A stretch of DNA of 64,000 bases from Desulfomonile tiedjei (GCA_016212925.1 JACRDF010000031.1:124001-188000); one strand, 5' to 3'; counted from the stretch's first letter, positions 16,704 to 25,620 are shown. Notes: generated by a model from the sequence alone, not told the origin. Translations and numbers: made by a program.

Positions 16704-18296
16704 ATGCAGACCGGAGATGGTCTCGCTGAGGGAGTGCAAGAGGCGACGAGTAACGACTTTCCGGAAACTCGTCCACCCGGCATCATCGCCTACATAGTGG
16801 AAAACATTCGAGACACGGGAAAGAACCCCACATCGGTGCTACTAGGGTTTTTCGCCGCCTGGGTCGCGTTCTTTTTGATCTTCAAGGTGCTACCCGTTCC
16901 TAATGGCTTGCCGCCAAACGGTATGACGGTTCTGGCCATAGTTGTTTGGGCCAGTATCATGTGGGTCTCGGAGGCTTTGCCCGTAGGCATAACCGGCATC
17001 TCGATCCCCACTTTGTTGCTCCTGACCCACGCCATCCCCTGGAAGGACGGCAAGGCGCCTATGGCGACGCTGTTCTCGGGATTCACCTCACACGAGGTGT
17101 GGCTCTGCCTGTTTGCCTTTTTTGTCGGGGCCATCATGCAGCTTCTCAGAATGGACCGGCGCATAGCCCTGGGAATCCTGGACAAAGTCCGTGCATCCAC
17201 GGTAGGCCGGGTCATCTGGGGCATGTTTGGGGTCAATATCGTCCTGGCATTCCTGATACCCGCTGCAAACGCACGAGCTGCCACCCTACTGCCGGTTATT
17301 AAAGGGATCACTAACTTGCTGGGGGATACACCGCAGGAACAAGAAGCAAAAAAAGCCATCGTGATCCAATCCCTTGTTTATGGCTGCATGATCTGCGGGG
17401 TATTCATACTCACTGCTCACATGCCTAATTTGATCATGGTGGGTATCTTCAGCAACAACGGATTCCCCAACCTCAGCTACTTGAATTGGGCGGTTTTGCA
17501 ATTCCCATACCTGGGAATGTTTGTCCTGACTCAATGGTGGGTGCGCTACCACTTCAAGACCGCAAACATCCAGATCGCAGGCGGCCACACCGAGATCAGC
17601 GGACAGTATCGGAAGCTGGGAAAAACGAGTCGGGCCGAATGGATCCTCCTGGGGGTGTTCGGCATCATAGCCATGCTATTCGCCATGGGCAAGGGCAGCC
17701 CTATTTTTGTCCTTCATCATTTTCAGCTCGGAGCTGTAGCACTCGTCGGGATCCTCATCCTGTTCATGCCCGGACTGTTTCCCTTCAAGTGGAAAGAAGT
17801 CCAGGACCGCACTATCTGGGGGACCTTTCTGCTACTCGGCGGCGCCATCACCCTGACCGCGGCCATGAGCAGTTCCGGTCTGGCGGGGTGGCTGGCTGAC
17901 CATATTCACGGCGCGGTGGTCGGCCTACCCTGGTGGGGGATCGTTCTCGCCCTCATGGTCGGCACCCACATCATCCGCATAGGCATGCTTTCCAACGTAG
18001 CGGCAGTGGCCATGCTGGCCCCTATCGTCTTTGAGATGGCGCCCAAGGTGGGGTTGCATCCGGTGGCGTTCACCCTCCTGGTGTGTGACACCGACACCTA
18101 CGCGTATCTGCTCCCTACTCAGATTACCGCTGCGGTCATCGCTTATGGCACGGAAACCTTTAGTACAGCGGATTACGCCAAGGCCGGCTGGGTTTGCATC
18201 CTCATTGCGATCGCTTACGGCCTGCTGGTCATGGCCCCCTGGTATGCCTTCTTGGGCTTGCCGGTTTGGGACCCCACCGCACCATGGCCCTACTAG
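16704..18296 (+). CDS. SLC13/DASS-family anion permease
   Basis: A 530-residue secondary transporter of the divalent-anion:Na+ symporter family, with about eleven or more hydrophobic helices. Family features include the N-terminal IVVWASIMWVSEALPVGITG segment and the two hairpin/Asn regions TAHMPNLIMVG and RIGMLSNVAAVAMLAPIVFE. DASS members carry sulfate, thiosulfate, sulfonates or di/tricarboxylates; sequence alone does not choose. It is first in a plus-strand operon, 50 bases before an AprA-like flavoprotein, so its anion is plausibly the substrate or product of that enzyme. The start follows AGGGAGGG by nine bases; a ~45-residue hydrophilic N-terminus precedes the first helix. Confidence 0.9.
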   Translation: MQTGDGLAEGVQEATSNDFPETRPPGIIAYIVENIRDTGKNPTSVLLGFFAAWVAFFLIFKVLPVPNGLPPNGMTVLAIVVWASIMWVSEALPVGITGISIPTLLLLTHAIPWKDGKAPMATLFSGFTSHEVWLCLFAFFVGAIMQLLRMDRRIALGILDKVRASTVGRVIWGMFGVNIVLAFLIPAANARAATLLPVIKGITNLLGDTPQEQEAKKAIVIQSLVYGCMICGVFILTAHMPNLIMVGIFSNNGFPNLSYLNWAVLQFPYLGMFVLTQWWVRYHFKTANIQIAGGHTEISGQYRKLGKTSRAEWILLGVFGIIAMLFAMGKGSPIFVLHHFQLGAVALVGILILFMPGLFPFKWKEVQDRTIWGTFLLLGGAITLTAAMSSSGLAGWLADHIHGAVVGLPWWGIVLALMVGTHIIRIGMLSNVAAVAMLAPIVFEMAPKVGLHPVAFTLLVCDTDTYAYLLPTQITAAVIAYGTETFSTADYAKAGWVCILIAIAYGLLVMAPWYAFLGLPVWDPTAPWPY

Positions 18297-18346
18297 AGCT
18301 AAGACAAGACTCAAAGATTCACGAACGAAAGGGAAGGTGACAGATC

Positions 18347-20098
18347 ATGAGTCGCAAGACAATTACGGACATTAATGAAGTGGAAACTCAAGAGATAGAG
18401 GCCGATATCTTGATTGTCGGAGGTGGAAACGCGGGATGTTTCGCCGCTATTGAAGCCAAGAAGCTCAATCCGGCTCTGCGCGTAGCCATCATGGAGAAAG
18501 CTCACATAAGCCGCAGCGGCGCAACCGCCGCCGGTATGGACGCAATCAACACCTACATTCCTGATGGCAGGACTCCCGAGGATCTTGTCAGATGGAGTCG
18601 ATCCCAGGTTGGAGGAGGCCCCATACGAGAAGATCTTGCCTTAAGCAACGCCCAAGAACTTAACGAGGCGGTGGAAGACCTGGAACGATGGGGGTTGCCT
18701 ATACTGAGAGACGAGGATGGCATCGCTCAATACCGCGGTAAATGGGACGTTTCCATTCACGGCGAGCAACTCAAGCCGATCATGGCCGAAAAGGCCATTG
18801 AGTCGGGAGCGGACGTCTACAATCGCGTCGTTGCCACCGGACTCCTGATGGACCGCGACAGATGTGTGGGGGCAACGGGGTTTGGAGTAAGAGACGGGAA
18901 ATTCTACGTGTTCAGAGCGAAGGCCACCATTGTCTCAACCGGCGGTGCTTGCGGCCTGTACAAGTCATACACCAGCGACGCAACCAGTTCCCACCACCAG
19001 ACCTGGATGAGCCCGTTCAACGTGGGAACCGGCTACGCGGTGGGGATCCGTGAAGGCGCGGAAATGACCTCACTCGAACAAAGATGGGTAGCGACCCGGA
19101 CAAAGGACCACTGCGGTCCCGTCGACACGATATCCGTGGGATACAAGTCTTCGATAATCAACGCCAAAGGGGAGCGGATTCTCGAGAAGCACTACGCCCA
19201 TCTTGGCGGTGACAAGGCCCCCCGCTACATTCGAGCCAACGCGCCGATGGAGGAATGGTTGGCAGGCCGAGGCCCCACCTATGCGGATACCACCGACCTG
19301 TCTCCCGAGGACGCGAAAGACCTGAAGATGGATTACCTGAACGAGCGACCCTCGTTTGTTTTGTTCCTTGCCAGCAGAGGCCAGGACATAACCAAGGAGC
19401 CCATAGAGATCTACGGCAGCGATCCCTATGTAGTGGGTGGCCACTGCCAAAGCGGCTATTGGGTTGGCATAGACCGCATGACGACTGTCCCCGGCCTGTT
19501 CGCTGCCGGAGAGTCGGCGGGAGGGACTCCCAACAAGTTCGTCGGCGGTTGTGCGGTTGAAGGAAAGCTGGCTGCAAGAGGCGCGGCCAAATATGTAGCT
19601 TCCGTGACCCTACCAGGCCTGAACGCAGATCAAGTGGCCAAGGAGAAGGAGAGGGTTTTCGCACCTCTGTTGCGCGGCCCCGAGTTTGACGGCATTTCCC
19701 CGGTGGAAATGGAAGAACGGATGCAGCGCCTCATGGATGAGTACGCCGGCGGGATTTCGCAATTCTACAGAACCAACGAAGAACGCCTCGATTACGCGCT
19801 CAAGCATTTGAAAATGTTGGCTAACCAGAGCCAGTATCTGTATGCCAAGGACCTTCACGATCTGATGAACGCTCACGAGGTGTTGGACCGTCTCGTCGTA
19901 GCCGAGGTCCTCACGCATCACCTCAAGTTTCGAAAAGAGACCCGCTGGCCCGGCTGGCAAACCCGGTCCGATTTTCCGGACGTCGATCCGAACCTGGACT
20001 GCTTTGTGGAAAGCAGATTGAACAAGCAAACCGGCGAAGTGGAGATGTTCACACGCCCCTATGAGCAACTCGTACCCGGCGACCGGTACACACCTTAA
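18347..20098 (+). CDS. AprA-like flavoprotein (APS reductase alpha / fumarate reductase superfamily)
   Basis: A 583-residue cytoplasmic FAD enzyme closest to the alpha subunit of adenylylsulfate reductase. FAD-binding: ILIVGGGNAGCFAAIEAKKL (~21-40), STGGACGLYKSYTSD (~197-211) and GLFAAGESAGGTPNKFVGGC (~383-402). Counting against remembered Archaeoglobus AprA, Trp220, Arg251 and His366 align with its active-site Trp234, Arg265 and His398, and Glu140 with Glu141. The stretch after the Arg (GPVDTISVGYK) differs from the AprA GPVGAWFLLFK, replacing bulky residues next to the flavin. It is also shorter than usual AprA. A ferredoxin and an HdrA-MvhD fusion follow. I infer an oxidoreductase acting on a sulfur or carboxylate anion, not necessarily APS. 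Confidence 0.82.
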   Translation: MSRKTITDINEVETQEIEADILIVGGGNAGCFAAIEAKKLNPALRVAIMEKAHISRSGATAAGMDAINTYIPDGRTPEDLVRWSRSQVGGGPIREDLALSNAQELNEAVEDLERWGLPILRDEDGIAQYRGKWDVSIHGEQLKPIMAEKAIESGADVYNRVVATGLLMDRDRCVGATGFGVRDGKFYVFRAKATIVSTGGACGLYKSYTSDATSSHHQTWMSPFNVGTGYAVGIREGAEMTSLEQRWVATRTKDHCGPVDTISVGYKSSIINAKGERILEKHYAHLGGDKAPRYIRANAPMEEWLAGRGPTYADTTDLSPEDAKDLKMDYLNERPSFVLFLASRGQDITKEPIEIYGSDPYVVGGHCQSGYWVGIDRMTTVPGLFAAGESAGGTPNKFVGGCAVEGKLAARGAAKYVASVTLPGLNADQVAKEKERVFAPLLRGPEFDGISPVEMEERMQRLMDEYAGGISQFYRTNEERLDYALKHLKMLANQSQYLYAKDLHDLMNAHEVLDRLVVAEVLTHHLKFRKETRWPGWQTRSDFPDVDPNLDCFVESRLNKQTGEVEMFTRPYEQLVPGDRYTP

Positions 20099-20114
20099 CG
20101 AGGAGGAGATCAGC

Positions 20115-20441
20115 ATGCCCCCGAGAGTTGATAGAGAGAAATGCGATGGTTGCAATGCCCAGCAAGAACCCCTGTGCGAACAGGTCTGCCCCGGCGATTT
20201 GATGGCCCTGGGCCCGGACAAGAAGGCGTATTGCAGGGCGCGCCGCGATTGTTGGGATTGCATGTCCTGTACCAAGGTCTGTCCCGTCGGAGCGATAGAG
20301 ACACGTATTCCATATCAGCTGGGCTACCACGTGGCGAAGCTCATTCCGATGATGGGCACCGACAGCATAACCTGGACATGTATCGACATCCACGGAAATG
20401 TGGAACGATTTCGTTACAAGAATAGGATTGAGCCCGAGTAA
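20115..20441 (+). CDS. AprB-like ferredoxin, two [4Fe-4S] clusters
   Basis: A 108-residue iron-sulfur protein resembling the N-terminal two thirds of APS reductase beta subunit. Cluster motifs: CDGCNAQQEPLCEQVCPGDL, with the AprB-type insertion, and CWDCMSCTKVCPVGAIETR. The C-terminal WTCIDIHGNVERFRYKN resembles the AprB strand region, but the long AprB tail is absent. ATG 20115 has AGGAGGAGA five bases upstream, preferred to the in-frame upstream start at 20061 that would overlap the AprA-like gene. Its stop shares a base with the start of the next gene (TAATG). It should shuttle electrons between the flavoprotein and the HdrA-MvhD protein. Confidence 0.88.
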   Translation: MPPRVDREKCDGCNAQQEPLCEQVCPGDLMALGPDKKAYCRARRDCWDCMSCTKVCPVGAIETRIPYQLGYHVAKLIPMMGTDSITWTCIDIHGNVERFRYKNRIEPE

Positions 20442-22843
20442 TGGAGAAGGTTGTTCCAAAAATCGGACTTCTCCTCTGTGTCGAAGGAGGCGGGCTCCAC
20501 CGAACTTTGGACCTCGAAGCCCTGGTAACAAAATTCGCCAAGGTCAAGGGCGTGGTGAGGTGTGAGATCGTCAGCGATCCGTGGGCCCCGGCCTTCCTTG
20601 ATTCAATCATGAAGGATGTGGAAAGCGGCCACATCAACCGCATCCTCTGGGTGGGACGTTTCACACCATATCAGACTAAGTTTATCGAGACTAAGCTGGC
20701 TTCAGTCGGGTTGAACAGGCACCTACATGAATGGCGCGACCTCGAGGAACAGGGAATAGGCCGGGAAGACTTGGATCCTGGCGTCCTCAAGCGCAAGGCC
20801 GAATCGCTGATCCGGATGTCTCTTGCACGAACCAGGCTCCTGGTTCCCCTGGAGCCTGTGGAAGTCCCTTCTTCGGACGCTGTCCTGATTATCGGAGCAG
20901 GGGTCGCGGGAATTCACACTGCCGACACTCTATCGGGTCTGGGCAAGCACGTGCACCTCGTGGAGAAGGAAAGCGGTGTGGGCGGAAAAGTGGCGCTACT
21001 CTCCCGGTTCTATCCGCGGTTATGCGATCCCCGTTGCGGCTTGGAGTTCGCTCTGAACAAGCTGGCCGGATCGGATCTCGTGGAAGTTCACACGCTCTCA
21101 GCAGTGACCTCGCTTACAGGCGGTCCCGGAAACTTTGAAGCGAAAATCGAAAAGAGACCCCGCTATGTGAATGAACAGCGCTGTAACGCCTGCGGCGCAT
21201 GTGCAGCAGTGTGCCCAACTCACGTGCCGGCTCTTTCGCGGGGCAACCAAACAGACTCCTGCCAAGGTGCAGCTTCGGGGGGCATTGGCAATTTACTCCT
21301 ACCCAAATCCAGGGCCGTCCATCCGGCCACGCCGATGCCCTTTCCATCTGCCTTTGTAATCGACAGAGATCTTTGCCCTCCGGGCTGTAATGAATGTGCG
21401 ACAGCCTGCCCTCAGCAAGCTATAGACTTCGGTCAATCCCTGTCGGAGGAAACCCTCAGAGTCGGAGCGGTCCTCGTCACCACAGGATGGGACCCATACC
21501 CTCTCTCGCGGGTGGGGGAGTTCGGTTACGAGAAAAGCGACCGCATAATCAGCAACCTGCAAATGGAGCAGCTTCTTGGCCCGGATAACTCGGGGCCCGG
21601 GGCGGGCCGGGAATCGCCCCTGAAAGACATAAAGGAAATCGGCTTCGTACAGTGCGCGGGCAGCAGAGACGAGCGGCATCTTCCGTACTGTTCCTCGATT
21701 TGTTGCTCCGTGAGCCTGAAGCAGGCCGTGGAAATAAAGGAAAGGGACCCGGAAGCGAACTGTTACATCTTTTATATTGATGTTCGCTCTCCGGGGTTCG
21801 ACGAAGAACTTTACCGGCGGGCCAGGAATCTGGGTGTCGTCTTTGTTCGTGAAGTTCCATCCAGAGTCATTGTGCACCCGGTCTCCGGGAAACCGGCAGT
21901 GCAAGTGATAGACCCAACTCTGAACAGACCGCTGGAAATGAATCTCGACCTCCTGGTATTGGCCGGAGGGATGACGCCGGCCCAAGGCAGTTCGGATGTG
22001 GCCCACGTCCTCAACTTGCCCACGAATTCCTACGGCTTCTTTGAGTCTCACTACCAATGTCATCCCGATGAGAGCCAGAGAACGGGCATTTATGTTGCCG
22101 GATGCGCCAGGGAGCCCATGAAGGTCAGCCATGCTATCGAATCGGCGCATATGGCCGCCTTAAAGGCTTTGAGGTTTCTCGAGGGGTCCATTTCGATTGA
22201 ACCCACCTTTCCGGTGGTGGACAAGGCCAAGTGCGATCAATGCAAGCGCTGTATGGAGAGCTGCCCGTTTTCCAGCTTTGTTTTTGATGAAAAGGGTTTC
22301 CCTACGCCCGACCTTGCGAGGTGCCGCCAGTGCGGGAACTGCATGGGGCTCTGCCCTCTCACCGCCGTATCGCTGGGCCATAACACGATCAAACAAACAG
22401 CAGCACAGATTGGAGCCATCAACACAGCTTTCATGGGTGACAAAGACCCTACGGTTCTGGCATTTCTCTGTCAAAACGACGCCTATAAGGCTGCCCGAGC
22501 TGCCATGGATCAAGGTCTGCCTGTTCCGCCAAATGTCATCTTTTTGAAAGTTCCATGCGCAGGTGCCGTGAACAACGCATTGATAGCCGATGCCCTTTCC
22601 AACGGCATCGACGGAGTCATAGTGGCCGGTTGCCAAGAAGGCCAATGCCACTATGTGAAGGGTAACCAGCTCGTGCAGAAACGAAGTGGCGACTTGAGCG
22701 ACAAACTGAAGTCGATGATGGTTGACCCGGCAAGGGTCCGGTTTGAAGCGATTGAAATCAGAGACGCTGACAGATATGTGGACACCTTACGGTCATACAT
22801 TGAGGAACTCAGAGCAATGGGACCAAATCCATTCAAGGTATAG
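20441..22843 (+). CDS. HdrA-MvhD fusion, QmoB-like electron transfer flavoprotein
   Basis: An 800-residue soluble protein with the QmoB plan: HdrA core fused to MvhD. Residues ~1-140 match the HdrA N-terminal domain but keep only scattered cysteines (LLCVEGG, VVRCEIVSD). FAD site VLIIGAGVAGIHTADTL (~148-164) and VEKESGVGGK; non-canonical cysteine segment YPRLCDPRCGL; ferredoxin motifs CNACGACAAVCP (C248-C258) and CPPGCNECATACP (C312-C323); two more near 590-640 (CDQCKRCMESCP, CRQCGNCMGLCP); MvhD-like domain ~660-790 (FLKVPCAGAVNN, VAGCQEGQCHYVKGN). In sulfate reducers QmoB links quinone to APS reductase. No QmoA or membrane QmoC gene follows, so the partner acceptor is unknown. Confidence 0.88.
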   Translation: MEKVVPKIGLLLCVEGGGLHRTLDLEALVTKFAKVKGVVRCEIVSDPWAPAFLDSIMKDVESGHINRILWVGRFTPYQTKFIETKLASVGLNRHLHEWRDLEEQGIGREDLDPGVLKRKAESLIRMSLARTRLLVPLEPVEVPSSDAVLIIGAGVAGIHTADTLSGLGKHVHLVEKESGVGGKVALLSRFYPRLCDPRCGLEFALNKLAGSDLVEVHTLSAVTSLTGGPGNFEAKIEKRPRYVNEQRCNACGACAAVCPTHVPALSRGNQTDSCQGAASGGIGNLLLPKSRAVHPATPMPFPSAFVIDRDLCPPGCNECATACPQQAIDFGQSLSEETLRVGAVLVTTGWDPYPLSRVGEFGYEKSDRIISNLQMEQLLGPDNSGPGAGRESPLKDIKEIGFVQCAGSRDERHLPYCSSICCSVSLKQAVEIKERDPEANCYIFYIDVRSPGFDEELYRRARNLGVVFVREVPSRVIVHPVSGKPAVQVIDPTLNRPLEMNLDLLVLAGGMTPAQGSSDVAHVLNLPTNSYGFFESHYQCHPDESQRTGIYVAGCAREPMKVSHAIESAHMAALKALRFLEGSISIEPTFPVVDKAKCDQCKRCMESCPFSSFVFDEKGFPTPDLARCRQCGNCMGLCPLTAVSLGHNTIKQTAAQIGAINTAFMGDKDPTVLAFLCQNDAYKAARAAMDQGLPVPPNVIFLKVPCAGAVNNALIADALSNGIDGVIVAGCQEGQCHYVKGNQLVQKRSGDLSDKLKSMMVDPARVRFEAIEIRDADRYVDTLRSYIEELRAMGPNPFKV

Positions 22844-22845
22844 TT

Positions 22846-22906
22846 CACCGGGCTTGAGGCGGCTCTGCGCCCGGTGAGAATGGAGGGGGAGACCATCTCC
22901 CCCTCC
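22846..22906 (+). terminator. two tandem hairpins ending the AprAB-like operon
   Basis: Directly after the HdrA-MvhD stop, CACCGGGC (22846-22853) pairs with GCCCGGTG (22869-22876), and GGAGGGGGAGA (22882-22892) pairs perfectly with TCTCCCCCTCC (22896-22906) around CCA. There is no U run, so termination or mRNA 3'-end protection are both possible. Confidence 0.6.
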
Positions 22907-23038
22907 AAACCTCCCCCATCGTGACTCTCAGGAGTTAAGACTATCCCGATGAACAAAGCGGCCCCACTACCGCAGTCAGCCAAGAGCACTGGGTACAGCC
23001 GGTACCAAGACAGTTACTCTCCGTGTGAGGAATGTGTT

Positions 23039-23770
23039 ATGCTATTGAAGAACATGTCACCCGAGGTAGAGTATCCAGGGATGAATTCCCATTGGCACCT
23101 GATGGAATCCGATTTCTTTGAGGATCTGTCTGACGCGAAAGAAGATTTTTTTTCTTTGGCAACGAGGCGGAGTTTTCATAGAGGCGAATGCATCTTTGCC
23201 GTTGGGGACCCGGGTGATTTTTGCTACTACCTGGTCGGCGGATCGGTGAAAATTTTTCGCCCGACGATTGAGGGCAAAGAACCTATTTTTTGGATTCGGA
23301 GACCCGGCGAGCTGTTCGGAATTGCTGAGATCGTAAACAGAAACGAGAGGTTTTGTAGTGCCCAAGCCCTGGGCCATTGCGCGGCGTATCAGGTTCACGC
23401 AAGGGATTTTGAAGGACTTTTGTTGCGACACGCGAGGGTAGCAACGAAGGTTATCTCTATGTTGGGCAGACGTATCAGGTACCTCTGCGGACAGATCGAA
23501 AACATCACCGTCTCAGATGTGCCTTCTAGGCTTGCCAAACTGCTCATTTGCCTGGGCTACAACCAATTGGTCTCCTTGAAGGGTCCTGACGGCCCAGTCA
23601 GGTTCCGGCTGGATCTGACTCAGGCAGAACTGGCTGCAATGATGGGATCTTGCCAACAAACCATCAGCGAAAGTCTCAAAAAACTGGAACAGCAGGGAAT
23701 TATCGAAATCTCCGGAAAAGAGATCACCATTCTTCACCCTTCGGAGATTCTCGAACACACCTACCATTAG
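23039..23770 (+). CDS. Crp/Fnr-family transcriptional regulator
   Basis: A 243-residue regulator: cyclic-nucleotide-binding-type beta-roll (~25-140; GECIFAVGDPGDFCYYLVGG, RPGELFGIAEIV) and a C-terminal winged helix with recognition region LTQAELAAMMGSCQQTISES. The effector is unknown; the FNR N-terminal cysteine set is not obvious. The start is uncertain: the frame opens at ATG 22949 but its AGGAG is about 13 bases away, whereas ATG 23039 has AGGA seven bases upstream, and is chosen. The longer form would add a CEEC motif. It lies between the AprAB-like operon and a PhnD-like gene, all on one strand, so it may control either (inference). Confidence 0.88.
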   Translation: MLLKNMSPEVEYPGMNSHWHLMESDFFEDLSDAKEDFFSLATRRSFHRGECIFAVGDPGDFCYYLVGGSVKIFRPTIEGKEPIFWIRRPGELFGIAEIVNRNERFCSAQALGHCAAYQVHARDFEGLLLRHARVATKVISMLGRRIRYLCGQIENITVSDVPSRLAKLLICLGYNQLVSLKGPDGPVRFRLDLTQAELAAMMGSCQQTISESLKKLEQQGIIEISGKEITILHPSEILEHTYH

Positions 23771-23838
23771 ACCCGGGGATTCAGCTGTAAATTCCGGAAA
23801 ATTCTCAGTTGGACAAAAAGTTACGAGGGGGCAAAAGG

Positions 23839-24723
23839 ATGAAAAGGCGACTAGGTTTGGCCGTGGCGATTCTTTTGGTAGCGTCATTCGCGTCCATTGT
23901 CGAAGCGGACGTGAAATTCGGTGTGCTGGCTCAGCGATCAGCAGAGATTACTCTTAAGGAGTGGGAACCTCTGGCCAATTATTTGACCCACCAACTGGGC
24001 CAGAAGGTAACGATAGTCCCCCTTAAGTTTGAGGAAGTTCTTGATTTCTGCCGTGATGAACCCACCGGCTTCCTTTTTGCCAATTCGTGGTTTATCTTGA
24101 GAGCCAAAGTCTACAGAAAAGCCAAGATTCTTGCGACAGCGAGAATAAAGGGATCAGGGAGCCATTTCGGCGGAGTAATATTCGCTCGCAGCGACAGCGG
24201 AATCCGGTCCCTTCCTGACGTTCGTGACAAAGTACTCATGTGCATGAAGTTTGCCTCTCCTGGCGGCTGGCTTTTTCAAAAAGGAGTGCTGGTGAAGCAT
24301 GAGATTACACCGGAAAAGGACTGTAAATTGCTTGTCGAAGGGCAAACCCACGATGAGGTAGTCTTGGCAGTGAAAGACGGAAGGGCAGACGTGGGGACTG
24401 TGAGGACGAACATACTCGAAACAATGGAGCGCGAAGGCAAAATCAAAAAGCAGGATTTCTTCATTCTCAATGAAACGAAACACCAGAATTTTCACGAGGT
24501 CTGCAGCACGCCACTTTATCCCGAGTGGACGGTGGCCTCTCTGAAGGATACGGCTCCTGAACTTGCCTCGAAGGTCAAGACAGCGTTGCTGTCACTTCCG
24601 CCCGGTCATCCCGCCTTAGAAGGTGCTCGCAACAAGTTGGAGGGATTTGAGGAACCCGTGGATCATGACCCTCTGGAGGAGTTGCTCAAATTCCTCAGAG
24701 TTGAACCCTTTAAGAAAGGGTGA
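23839..24723 (+). CDS. PhnD-like phosphate/phosphite/phosphonate-type binding protein
   Basis: A 294-residue periplasmic binding protein. ATG 23839, after GAGGGGG, starts a signal peptide (MKRRLGLAVAILLVASF, cleavage near VEA-DVKFG). The PhnD family signature is seen in FGVLAQRSAEITLKEWEPLA and in LPDVRDKVLMCMKFASPGGW followed by DEVVLAVKDGRADVGTVRTN. Such proteins bind phosphonate, phosphite or related oxyanions, or act as sensor modules. No PhnC/PhnE transporter genes are adjacent; the next gene is an orphan EcfT. Given the preceding operon, a sulfur oxyanion ligand is possible but unproven. Confidence 0.82.
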   Translation: MKRRLGLAVAILLVASFASIVEADVKFGVLAQRSAEITLKEWEPLANYLTHQLGQKVTIVPLKFEEVLDFCRDEPTGFLFANSWFILRAKVYRKAKILATARIKGSGSHFGGVIFARSDSGIRSLPDVRDKVLMCMKFASPGGWLFQKGVLVKHEITPEKDCKLLVEGQTHDEVVLAVKDGRADVGTVRTNILETMEREGKIKKQDFFILNETKHQNFHEVCSTPLYPEWTVASLKDTAPELASKVKTALLSLPPGHPALEGARNKLEGFEEPVDHDPLEELLKFLRVEPFKKG

Positions 24724-24749
24724 AGGTAGAAGATCGTTAACTCGGAACC

Positions 24750-25559
24750 ATGCGTCTCTTGATAGAAGATATATCCTTCGGCGGATACCTCCCCGGTGAT
24801 TCGGTCCTGCACCGGCTTGACCCCAGGACAAAGCTCTTGGGAATGGCAGTTCTGTTGTTAGCTGCCTTTGCAAACTCCAATGCCTCCGGGATACTGCTAA
24901 CCGCTGCGGCGGTGGTCGCGCTGGCCTGGCTCACTCGAACAGGATGGCGGGTATGGGCCTGGGGACTGTCCCGGTTTGCCTGGATGCTTGTAGTGGTCGC
25001 GGGGGCAAACCTATTTTTCAGATCCGGAGGTGAACTCATATATTTAGGTGAATGGGAATTGCCTTTCACTGTAGAGGGTGTTCAGACGGGTTTGAAATTC
25101 ACGGTGCAGGTCTTGGAAGCAATCATGCTCTCCATGATTCTGACATTCACCACAACACCGAGACAACTGTCGCGCGCGGCCCAGCGTTTCGCGTCCCCTT
25201 TGACCCGTTTGAAGGTCCCTGTCGAGGACCTGGGCGTCGTGCTGTTATTGGCCATAAGGTTTATTCCGCTCCTGCAACAGGAACTGCGAACCATAATTGA
25301 CGCGCAAAGGTCGCGTGGGGTGGAATTCCGCCGCGGCAACCTGTTGGTGCGATCCCATAATCTGGCCGCGGTGCTCGTCCCGGCCCTGGTGGCCACTCTC
25401 AGGCGCGCGGATACCCTTGCCTTGGCCATGACTGCCAGAGGGTTTGTGCCGGGACAACCTCGGTCCGAATACAGGCCGCTCAGATTTTCGGAGATGGATT
25501 ACGCAGCGACGATCTGCCTAGCAGCTTTCCTGGCAGTCCGTATCTTCGTGTCTTCATGA
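24750..25559 (+). CDS. EcfT/CbiQ-type energy-coupling transmembrane protein
   Basis: A 269-residue membrane protein of the CbiQ/EcfT family, the transmembrane coupling subunit of energy-coupling-factor importers. Several hydrophobic helices fill residues ~28-130 and ~245-265. The two coupling motifs that contact the ATPases are present: AQRSRGVEF and AMTARGFVPG. It begins 26 bases after the PhnD-like gene. Neither EcfA ATPase nor a recognisable S-component (CbiM, BioY, ThiT) is nearby, so it must share them with another locus, or work with the PhnD-like protein in an unusual combination. Confidence 0.88.
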   Translation: MRLLIEDISFGGYLPGDSVLHRLDPRTKLLGMAVLLLAAFANSNASGILLTAAAVVALAWLTRTGWRVWAWGLSRFAWMLVVVAGANLFFRSGGELIYLGEWELPFTVEGVQTGLKFTVQVLEAIMLSMILTFTTTPRQLSRAAQRFASPLTRLKVPVEDLGVVLLLAIRFIPLLQQELRTIIDAQRSRGVEFRRGNLLVRSHNLAAVLVPALVATLRRADTLALAMTARGFVPGQPRSEYRPLRFSEMDYAATICLAAFLAVRIFVSS

Positions 25560-25620
25560 TCAACTTGTGAGGCGAGCAATTCGAAACCGTCTCAAAACCT
25601 ACGATTTCACCGCGGGATAG

